NCBI GenBank assembly: GCA_024529925.1
Contig: JAFEUB010000719.1
Coordinates: 377,369 to 441,368, forward strand
DNA: 64,000 nucleotides
Reading direction: 5' to 3'
Source of the DNA: Ophthalmolycus amberensis
Lineage: Eukaryota; Chordata; Actinopteri; Perciformes; Zoarcidae
Position 1 is the stretch's first letter. Every line of letters begins with the position of its first letter. This document shows positions 47,641-59,137 of the stretch, piece by piece. The position numbers were made by a program, and so were the translations under genes. Below the pieces are notes generated by a model. The model ran no database searches and was not told the DNA's origin. It worked only from the letters and a program-made list of their open reading frames with translations.

Positions 47641-50600
47641 TTCCCCGACGAAGCTGGTGTAACGCTCGATCTCCGTGCCAGGATAACGCTCTCGTACCCT
47701 GAGTGGCATCATATTTAATACACATTTACTCTATGATGGATTTATCAACAACAACAAAAAACCACATTCTATAAAGCAGACACACACCTCTTGAGGTGAA
47801 AGCGGAGGTATCTGAGGATGACTCGACTGGGCAGGAAGGTGCAACTCATGCAGGTGAGCAGATGCCAGTGTGCCCGATTGGCTGGACTGTTAGGCTGAGG
47901 CACATGATTGGTCTGCTTGATCACCTGACAATATACCTGAAACACAGAAATGGAGTGCTGTGAGATTCAATCAATGTTTAATCAACATTTGATGGCAAAC
48001 AAACATGTCAGACTTCTGACGAAACATACTTATAATAAATCTGTACACTTTATTAAGTGCTATTTGCTGTTGAGATTAGAGAAGACAGTAAAAAGAGTAC
48101 CTCGTCCCTGAGAGGGCGCAGGTCCTGGCAGGTCTGCAGGATGCCCTGAATGATGGGGACCGTGTCTGCCAGCGTCTCCATCTCCTGCAGTGAGTTGAAA
48201 ACTCGCACAGCCTCATCCTGCAGACTGGCATAGCCCTGCTGCCTTTGAACTGCACACAGACAAAGATAAAAAAGGTGAACAAAGACAGAGAAGAAGAAAA
48301 TGTAGCTGTAGCTCATCGACATGACCAGAGATGACAGCAATAAAAAGGACATCAAATGATTAATGTGATGATTTAGCGGTTTAGAGTAATTTAAAAAAAT
48401 GTATAGGACATATACTAGAACTGATATTCAGCAAATAATTAACGAAAGTCTGCAAATTCTTCTTTATCTTTGTGCTGGCAGGAGCAAAAGATATCTTTTC
48501 ATTTGCACATACATTTAAATTGAAATGTTTGGTTCTGACCTGCAGAGGGCAGTATCATGTATGGGAGCTTTTAGTGCACACGGAATGTGAAAGGAAGAAG
48601 ACAAGGAATAAACAAAAGAAGAAAAATTTTAGGTTAGTTTTTAGCTGAGTTTTACTTACGGCTGGGGACCTCTCCGTAAGGGAGCGGCAGCAGAGGGGAG
48701 TGCAGAGGATGCTGAGTGTATCTGAGGATGGGATTCCTCCTGTACATCTGCTCCACGATGTCTGGGTTCACACTGTTCTCCTGAGAGGACAAGAAGAGGT
48801 CAAATTCAACGTAGGAGTCAGTGTGTGTTGCTTGCTTAATAGGTATGTGTGTTCTACCTTGATGTCTCTGATGAGCTGCAGAGTCGGGGTTTCTATGGGG
48901 GTCTTGCTGTCTATGACTCCCTGTGTGGCAGCTGTCCACCTCATGGCCTCATTCAGCATCTTGGTGTAGAGGCGGTAGGAGTGCTTCCTCCCGTACACAA
49001 TGATGTTCCAGTAACCTGTGAAATGAGGACTCAGTCAGCAATGTAAAACCGGAATTATCTCTTAAAATGTAGTCTCAAACCTCCGACGTCTAATCCCGGA
49101 TTAAACCTGCCCTTGCTGTCTTTTCCCTTCTCTTTCCCTACCTGTCTCCCTGTGCACCCGCTCATCGGGCTGAATGACGGAGCAGAGCGAGTTAAGGACC
49201 AGAGTTCCCATCTTGGAGGAGTTTCGCTCTGAGCTCTTGTAGTAATCCAGGGAGTTGTGGGTCAAAACAAACCAGCGCTTCTTCAGCTTCAGGGAGGTGC
49301 TCTTGGCATTCGTCTTCATCTCCTTTTGAAGCCAGCCTGAAAGGTGACGAGTCAGGAAGAGAGAGGGGAGGCAAAGTGGAGGAAAGATGTAAAGAATCTG
49401 TACAGGATCAGCAGAATTATGCAATTATTCAACGTCAGCATTATAGCCAAGGCTATTCATATTGTGACGAAATCTCATATTGAGATATTCTAAACCAAAA
49501 TCTGTGTTCCTAAATAATCCATATTTTTATTTAAATGGTAAGTGTGCTATATTGTAAAGAGAATTCCTGTCTCTTCTACGGCCCCAACAAACTATTTAAA
49601 ACATCTATGTTTTAAATAGTTACATGGCTGATAATAAGTCCATTTAAAAAGTGATGAAATGAGTTTTCACCTCTTACGAGGAACTCCTGGCCGTCTATCC
49701 TGGCGTCTCCTTTGGGTTTCTGCAGCAGACTGATCCAGTGATGCATCTCCTCCGGTGTGTCACTGTTGCAGTGGATCACTCGGTTGGCCGTGATGATGAC
49801 AAAAGAGTTGGGCCTGCAAAGGTCAAATGATGGTTTTTAAATAAAAAAGAAACACCTTAACATACGTCAGGACACTTAAGGGTTGTATTTAAGCGATAGT
49901 GATTGCATATTGGGTCTTCCAGTTTTTCATATATACTTTGAGATCAACCAAGGATCAGAACAATTGTTAGAAAGAGCTTTTTTTCTCACTCATTTGGAGG
50001 AAATTAAAATCAAAGCTTATCTTCTGATGTCAAATTCAATCAATTTGGAAAACAATGAAAAAAGAATGAAATGGTCCTCGACATGCAAAGTGAATCAGCA
50101 TTTCCTTTTCTTTTGATTGTTGATCCAACTCACCGATCAGGGTTGTCTGAAGCACAAACAGAGTCGATCAGCCCCACGTCAAGAGTTCCCTGAAGAACGA
50201 AAGGAGGACGAGAACAATTTTAAATGTGAATTATTGGTGCACTGTTGCTTCTACATGTTAGAAATGATAAAGTTATGTAACCAACACAAAGAGCTCTTAA
50301 CTTTAGAGAGACTTTTTTTTTAACCTTTGTGCCTCACTTTAAAAAAGTTGCTCTGGTATCCCTAGTGGACAAAAATATCAGCGTAAAGTTGTTGTTTTTA
50401 GAGACTGACCACAGCGTTCTTTGGGTTGGCCTGCTCATGGGACATCTCCATCAGCTGCTCAGGAGTGCACACGCGCACTTTACTGAGCACATTGAACCAC
50501 CCACTGCACAGAAAGAAAGTGGAGTCATCACAAGTTTGAATACATGACTCTACTCAGCAGCGGAAGTAGCCGTTATCTACAAAGTCACTCAAGTCTCCAC

Positions 50601-53600
50601 CACACCTTGCATCCTCTGGTGACTCAGCAAACACCTGATAGGTCCTCTCATCTGTCACAAGGTTCAGAGCGTTCTCCTTTTCATGATTATTCACTATCTC
50701 CCTGTAAAAACACAAAAGGAGCACGTCTCAAACATGCAGATGTTGTATAGAAAGACAAACGGTGAATTAGGGGTTGTGTGTGTGTGTGTGTGTGTGTGTG
50801 TGGGGCACTGGAGCTTCCTAGTAATCGTACTTGGCAGCTCGGATGTCGATGGTTCCCTTCAGCTTCTCCTCGCTGTCGTTCTCGTAGTACATCAGCTTGT
50901 TGTGCCTCAGTACAAACCAGCGCATCTTCCAGTTCCTGAGGTAGAACAGACACAATGAAAACAAAGGCCAAGACAATCCATTCTAGACATTACATCGGTT
51001 CATGTGACTCTATAACTGATGCATGCACATGTTGGACTTCATTTCTATCTAGAATACAAAGTGAATTAGCTTCTTACATGTATAGAAGGGTGGAAGCAAC
51101 TATACACAAAATCTATGTAAAGCTTTATTTTGATGCACTTTAGGATTGTATAGTTAAAGTAATCACATTACCTAATGTTGAAAATAAAATATACATTCAT
51201 AAAGATAAATTCCAGGACCTGGAAAAAACTAACTTTTACTAGAGTTTTAGTGTTTTTTATCCTGAGTCATGTTTAAATTGTATGCAAACAACCTTGTTTG
51301 TGTTATGTGCCATTTAGAGTTTAGTTAGTTTATCTTTTATTTTTTCTGCATGTCCAGGTCCCACATTGGATTAAATTTGTGTATTTTGTCTAGATATTCT
51401 TCATTTTCTGGTTCTATGAATATTTTTTAGAGTAGGTTGCTTATGATAGAATAAAACCAAAACAAGCATAAAACAACATACTTTCTTCTAAAAAAATATT
51501 GCTCTTTTTTTCTTTTGACTTTTTTGAAGTAGATTAAGTAGAACCAGGACTTGAAAAGTAAAATCTCAGTAAAGTCAAAGTACATCAGCTTTGACAGGGA
51601 CATTGAAGTCTTCCAGCACTGCAGAGGACTCAAAGCATTGGGTTAGATACACATGTGATCCCAGCACGAGGACTTTTTCAACACAAGACAGATGGTCATT
51701 CACATCAAAATTGTACTGGACAGCACTTCCAACAGAGATTGTGATTCAAAAAGCATGCAGGCTGCACTCAGTAACAACTACAACAACCTCCGTGAGAGAG
51801 TGGAGAGGCCTCCTCCCTTCTTGTGGAGCCAGCCGGACTTGAGAGACTCTTGTTTGGACCGGAACCACATGAAGGTTTCATCCTTCAGCACACACCAACG
51901 CCTCCTCCATGGGATCATCAGACCAGCTGAAGGAGCAGAGAATGAAATTACCGTCATGAAAATGCATTTTAAAACTCAAAAGGTGGAGATGCTTTTCACT
52001 TGAGCATGAGATCGTTTGAGTTAATAGTTTGGAAACGCAGATGCCCACCCTTCATGTAGAGGTAGCCATGGAAATACGGCGGTCCATTTCCATTAAGTAG
52101 GGTCACTCTGCCATTAGTCACTTCTTCATCGGTGTCCATCATGCCATCGTGTTCATCGTCACTGTCTGCGTACTGCAACATCATACGATGACATCACTTG
52201 TTTATTTTAAATAACTACAAGTGAACAAGAAAAAGTGCATTGCATTATAAGATTTTCTATATACTGAGTACATTTTTTTTAAATTTGTCACTGCATACAT
52301 AGCTGCTCATACATATCTGCGTGCACGCGTGTGAGGATGCGTGTGAGTGTGTGTCCTCACAGAGTCGGAGCTGCCTCTGTAGGACTCGACGCTGGCGTTG
52401 GTGCCGGTTGACTTCCTCGGGTGCTCTTCGTCTGTCACGGTGGTGCTCCCGCGGTTGCTCCCAGATACGGAGCTGTCGTCTCCGGCGGTGACGGAGCCCT
52501 CCTCCTCCTCCTGGTCGTAATCTGACTCGGTGTCGGCCGGCATGCTGTAGATGGGCTCCTCCCCGTCCCCCAGGCTTTCCACCATGCTCACCTTCCTCTC
52601 CGGGTCTGCCATGGCTCCACTTTTCTTCTCCCCCTCTCCTGGGGGAGGTGGCGGAGGGACAAGGGAGCCATCTCCAGGTGAAGGGAGAGGAGGGGGAGGA
52701 ATTCCAAGAACAGGTGCACCGTCCGTGGGCAGAGGAGGTAGTGCAGGGGGCACTGTGCCCTCTGCAAAAGCAGGCGGAGGAGGCGGGAGGTGAGCAAATA
52801 TATCCTGATCGATAGGAGCGTCCGTCTCAGCAGGAGGAGGGAAGTCGGGGAGAGGGATGCACTCCTCCTCAGCATGAAAGCCCTCGTCCACCTCTTCCTC
52901 TTTAGACGCACCCCTCGTGGCACTTGCAGATTTTGGAGCTTTAGCCTCCGCAGCAGGCTTGGCTGCGGCTGCTCCCAGCGAAATGTCCACGCCTCCGAAG
53001 TTCGAGAGGTCGATGAGCTCCGTGGCCTTGCGAGACGCCTCCTTCTTCATCCGTTTGAGCTCAGCATCTCGGCGGAGTTGAAGCTCCTGTTTGGAGGACT
53101 CGCACAGCTGGGACACCTCGTCCTCTCTCTTCTTCTGCAAGCGCTCGATCTCTCGCTCCAACTGGAGGATGTCGTCCATCTGCCGGGCCTCACCCTAGAT
53201 GGGAGGAGAGAAGAGAAAATGGCAGATTAAGCACCAACATTTGCTTCAATTAGTAAATCAACGGGAGAAGGATAAGATGCTAAATCTAATGTTTTAGAGT
53301 TCAGGGAGAAAACGCACTGAAGAAGAAGCACTGTCCTCTGACGATTTAGCCTTCTCTGCTCCTTCCTTCGCTTCCTCCTGCTCCCCTTCGCCCGCCGCCT
53401 TCTTCTTCTCCTCCTCGTCTTTCTTCTTCTCTTCTTCCTCCCTCTTCTGCTTCTGCTCTCTGAGTTTTCGAACTCGCGTACGCGCCACCTGACCTCGCCG
53501 GTGTTTCTGCAGCACCAGCGTGGCCTTACGTCGCTTCACGAACCGTCGGCGTTGGATGTGCTTCCTGAAGTGCTTCTGAAGGGTGACGACACTGGCGCGT

Positions 53601-54161
53601 ACACACTTGAAGTGCTTCCTGTGGACAGAAAAGGGTAAAACATATTTAACAAGGTGAATAAGAACTTGCAAGCAACATTGTACAGGAATGCCAACAATTT
53701 GAGTTCCTATTAGGAGGGTCTTACTTGGCAGAGAAAGTGAGTAGGTGGGCTCGAATTATCATGGCAGCTTTGCGTCGGACTTCATCTCTGTCTTTCTCTA
53801 AACGCTGCTCAAGAGACTCTTTCATAAACACCTGCAGAACGATGATGAAAGATTAACCATGTATTGTTACAAGTGGTAGTGGTTCAAAACTTCTGTCATA
53901 ATAGCTTTGTGATGTCTGAAAAGGTGTTGCCAAAAACCACTAAATCTTACCTTGGTCTTGCCTAACTGCCAGTCTTTCTTGGTCTTGTCATATTTGAGGA
54001 GAAGGTCTGTGCTTCTCTTCTTATCATCTCCTGCTGCTGATGATGATGACTTCTCTTTCAGAATGATTTTATACCTGGCAGGCAGAAAATTAAGAGGACA
54101 CACTGTGAGAGACAAGAGAGATCTCAGCAAAAAAAATGGGTACAAATCCAGACACTTTTAC

Positions 54162-54196
<35 letters not shown>

Positions 54197-57100
54197 GTGA
54201 GATAAAAGATGAGATAAAGGTAGATTTAGAGATGCTGACCGAGAGACGAAATCTTTGAAAGTTCTGCGGACGGGGAACCCGGCCCGACGGATCTTCACAG
54301 TCTCCAACATCCCAGAATACCTCAGCTGGTTCAGGACAACTTCTGGGTAAAACACACTTGGATTCTAGAAGAATAAACGACACAGATTGTAAATTCATTA
54401 GGTATCAGCATTAATGTGAATTTGAGAACTGAGACTGAGACTGACCTTTTCCATGTTGGGCTTAATGCAGCGAATGAAGAAAGGGTTGGCTACACTCAGA
54501 GAGGCCATGAGAGCATGGAGGGAGTCCTGAGAAGACAGAGATGGGAACATATTAAAATGTGTGTGTGAACATATTAAAAAAGTGCATTTCTTGAACAAAA
54601 TGACCATAGTAACTCCTTCAATGATCATTACATGTAACAAGTTCTTATGTCTCAGTAGGGCTAAAACTTAACTAATTTATAGTTGAGTGACCGACAAATA
54701 ATTATTTGTTATATATCAAAGAGAAATGCAAAAATTCACTGTTTCCAGTTTAAATGCATGGATTTGCTGATTTCTCTGTTTTATATCACTACAAAGTGAA
54801 TTTCACAAGTTTTGACACTTTAAAGTCGAAGTACTTCATTGTATCTATCGCTATTCTTTAGTTACTTTGTTTCGAGTTGATCGTATCGTCTCAAACTGCT
54901 TGCATCGCTCACCCTGAACTGGGAGCTCACGGTGGGTTTGCGTCTGGCCGTTCCCATCTTTTCCTCATTGTTCCTGCTGCCAACCTTCTCAAACAAGTCG
55001 TAGATGAAGTCCAGTCTGAGAGGCAACCGAAACATGAGGGATTACACACAGACATTATATCAGTGGAAATACTAATGATGATCAAAAAATCGAATCAAAT
55101 CAAAATAGTATTGCTTGCAGGTGAAAACGTTGACATTTTGAATTATAGGTTTTCATCTAACGTCATTGTAATAGAACTAATTTGCATCAAAGATTCATAT
55201 CAGCTCAAAAAACTCAAAGCATATTTTTCTTTGAATGACAATCTCAGGACTTATAAGAGTTCCAACAAACTATTCATTGAATGTATCTGAATGCCCTGCC
55301 TGCTGTCCTTGAGCATGTTTAGGATGTCGTCTCTGAAGGTGTCTCTGTTCTTCTCCAGGATCCCTTTCACGTCGTACAGGACCTGCCAAAGACAGACAAG
55401 TTCATCGTAGCTCTCACAGACTTCACTATGATTACAAATACAGTGTGTCGATATGAAGTGGATCAGTTGTACACCACTCACCTCCCCGGCATAATGTTTG
55501 ATTCCAAACTGATGATCAGCGAGTCTGGGCTTGACGTAGTACGGGTTTGTCTGCAGAAAACAGGAAAACAGCACAACAAAATCAAATATAGTGTGACGTT
55601 TAATACCAGCAGCAGCTCAACAACATTTCTTTTTAAACTAAAGACCCACAGAGTGTCTGCTGTGCAACTTCTCCAGCAGAGTGAAGTCTGTTCCTTTGGG
55701 AAATCGACTTTCTTCATTCACAAGTGCCAACAGTCCCAGTTTCTAAGAGAGAGAGGGTAAAAAACATCCGCTTAATGCATCAGCACCACTTTCTCAGACA
55801 TTCGTCCAATATGATTAGATCAGTTTCAGAAGTCTGAGGCGTCAAGCACAGCCTTTATTCTAACCGACTTCCACCAAACTCTGATTGAGAGAACGCTGTT
55901 AAGTTGGTGCTACAAAGATTTAGAAACATTTGATGGCATTATTACGGCTCTCAACACTGTTCACGTTACGAGTGACGACGTATCAATTTCCTACCTTCTC
56001 TATAAGGTCGAGACACTCTGCATTGTCCATCCAGTCTATTGCGTCCCACTGGACACCTTCCCTGTGGAGAGTTAACCCAAAACAGTTAGTGTACACATAG
56101 AAAACTAGTGTACAGTATTTCATTGAACAAAGAAAAAATATAAAGGAATATAAAAGATTGCGTGGTTATGAATGTACCAGCTAACTAATTCTGTTTCTTT
56201 ACATTTAAACTCTTCTTGCAATGTCATTTGTAGCTCTATTTAGAAACAGATAGTCATTATTATTATATCTAGATTGATGTTCGGACCTAATGTTTGTATT
56301 TGATCCCTTAAAGTTGTGTTTTTTTATTTTTCATATTGTTATATTGAAGTTAATAACTAATTAAATCCCTGACAAACCAACTAACTGGTAATATGTAAGT
56401 ATTTGTCTATGCAGGTTTGTAGATAGATATACTGTATATGTAGAAGTTCACCTGTTGTACTCTAGCTGCTCCAGGGAGAAGATGTGCTTGTTGAAGTACT
56501 CCTGCAGTTTCTCGTTGGCATAGTTGATGTTAAACTGCTCAAACCGATTCACCTGGAAGCAAAGACACATAATCTCACACAAACATCTGCATGTGTGGAT
56601 GAGAACGAGTGACACTTAGAAAACAGCTTCCCGCTTAGTAATTCAAAGTTCTGACCTCAAAGTTCTCAAAGCCAAAGATGTCAAGGATGCCGATGGATTT
56701 AAAGTTTTCCTTCCCTTTGATCTTCTGATTGATCTTGAGGATGATCCAGGAGAAACACTGGGAATATAATGCCATGGCTACAGAGTCCCGGGAATCCACG
56801 GCCTGTAGGGATGAAAGAGCATGAGTGTGTCGGGAAGAGCCAGAGATCAATCACGAGGGGGAGAATAACTGTTATTTTATATGTGTATGCCGACCTGCTC
56901 TATAGTGAGTGGCGAGCAGATCTCCTCTCCTCTGAGGATTATGGAGCGCTGAGTCAGGACTTCAGACAGCTGGAAGGCATCCAGGCCCAGCAGCTCACTG
57001 GCATTAGTGACCACTGAAAGACGGACAAAGGCAGGTGTCACTACTGCAACACATCTTTCCAAGTTTTCCTTTTCCTAACTCAAGCCGTGCACTGACCTTG

Positions 57101-59083
57101 CTTGGTGGTGATCTGGGCTCCTCCTGCAGTCATGAACTCGACGTTTCCCAGCTGTAAAACTCCTGACAGCAGCTTAAACATGTCTCTGATCTCCTCCTCT
57201 GTGAACTCCAGCACCTTCAGCGCCTCCTACACGCAGGGAAAAGAGATTAGGTACTACCAACAGAAGAGGTGCTTTTATCACTTTTTATCTCAGTGACTGC
57301 GAAGATGAAAAAATGAATATAGTATGGTCGCAGATTCTGTATAAATGCACTGACTTAGAGAGGTTTGATAATGGTGGTTCTAATTTCAGATGTACAGACA
57401 ACGCTACACTCAAGACATAAATCATTTTGACATCAAGATGCAATGCACGGACTTCCTGTTTGTGTTACAAGATAAAACTCCAAAGAAGACACTTTAACGT
57501 CTAAGGCGGGGTTCAGACTTCGGACATTCTAGGGACATCATGTCTATCGGGTGTATTTTATGTTGTGCTATTTGCAAGCTGCAAACATCCCCTTAGTGTT
57601 TGGAATTAGGTATCTATATATCTTCAGATCACGATTACATTTTTTGTCAGCGAAGCTATTGTCTAGTGTGGCTAGTGTAAACCTAGAAAGTCAGCTCGGA
57701 TTACAAAGATAACTTATAGTTATATGGATAGTTTTTAGTTTGATCATTTCTGCCTCCAGAGCAGCTAAAACTTAAATCTACTTGACAAAGAAAGGACTCT
57801 GTCCCACTGACCATAACACTGTTATACAGTTCTTTGTCATTCAGGCTCTTGTCCTTCACACATCCTGATTGGCTGAGGTAGTGGAAAGATTCGGGAGGGT
57901 CCTCCAGGAAGTAGAGGCCTGATGGAGAAAATACAATGAAATGTCAGCAGGGTGATATTGGGAGAGATGCACATTGCGATACCTAACTGCACGTCTTACA
58001 TAGATGTAGTCTGGAGAAGTTGCTGTGAACTTACACAAACATGCTTCAACTGATTAAAACAGGATCTGCTGCTTCATATCTTTTTGTATCGCCAGTTTGT
58101 ATCGTGAATACTGTTTCACATCGAAGACACTGTTGATATTTGAACATCCGTCTTCTTTTCCTTACTTTTATGGTCTTTGTTAGCTCCTGCCAGCAGAGCG
58201 TAGAAGATGTGGTAGTTTCGTTCTCCAGGGTTTTGTCGCACCACTCGGTTCTACGGCAAAATCAATGCAGCAAAGCCACCATCAACATTTCATTATGACT
58301 CACAATGCAACACTGACAAATCACTCCCAATGAATTTAAACTTGATATGAGCCGGCTGCAGACGTGGTTACCTTTTCCAGTAGATCTGAACGGTAAAGAG
58401 TCAAGGAAGCAACAATAAAACTTAGTTCTTCGCAAACATACTCCTTCAGCACATCTTGTTATTCAACAGTAATAGAACAGAAATGCTGGTATATTTGATA
58501 CAAATGTACATATTTCGTACATAAGTATGAGGATACAGTCAATGACGCAGCCTCCCTGGATGTTGCCTCCCTCAGAGAAGTGAAGTTGGATGAATTTCCC
58601 AAAGCGACTGGAGTTGTTGTTGTAAACAGTCTTAGCATTACCAAATGCTTCCATGATCGGACTGCACAGAGAGTAAAAACCTGCAGTTAGTGCCTTTTCC
58701 TTAGTGTGCATTTAACCGTGCATGCATTATAGAATATAGTTCACCCACCATGTGCTGCAGAGGCCATTCATTACATGTTTCTCCAAAAGCAACATTATTC
58801 TACTCACTTTCACTTATCTATACATCTTTTGAATTACTTTAGACTTGATGATGGGGGCTTGACCCAAAATACTTTGAAACAGCTCTGACAGTAATTGTAA
58901 AGGAAGAGGAAAGTGTCTCTTCTTCATTTTGCACATCTGTACCTGCTCTGCACAATGGCCTGCTCCACTCGTGTACTTTTCTCCGATGGAGGAGTCCCGG
59001 CTGACTTCTGGCTCATCACCGACAGGAACTGAAGCAACAGTTTGGTGCTCTCCGTTTTTCCTGCCCCTGATTCACCACTGGAG

Positions 59084-59137
<54 letters not shown>

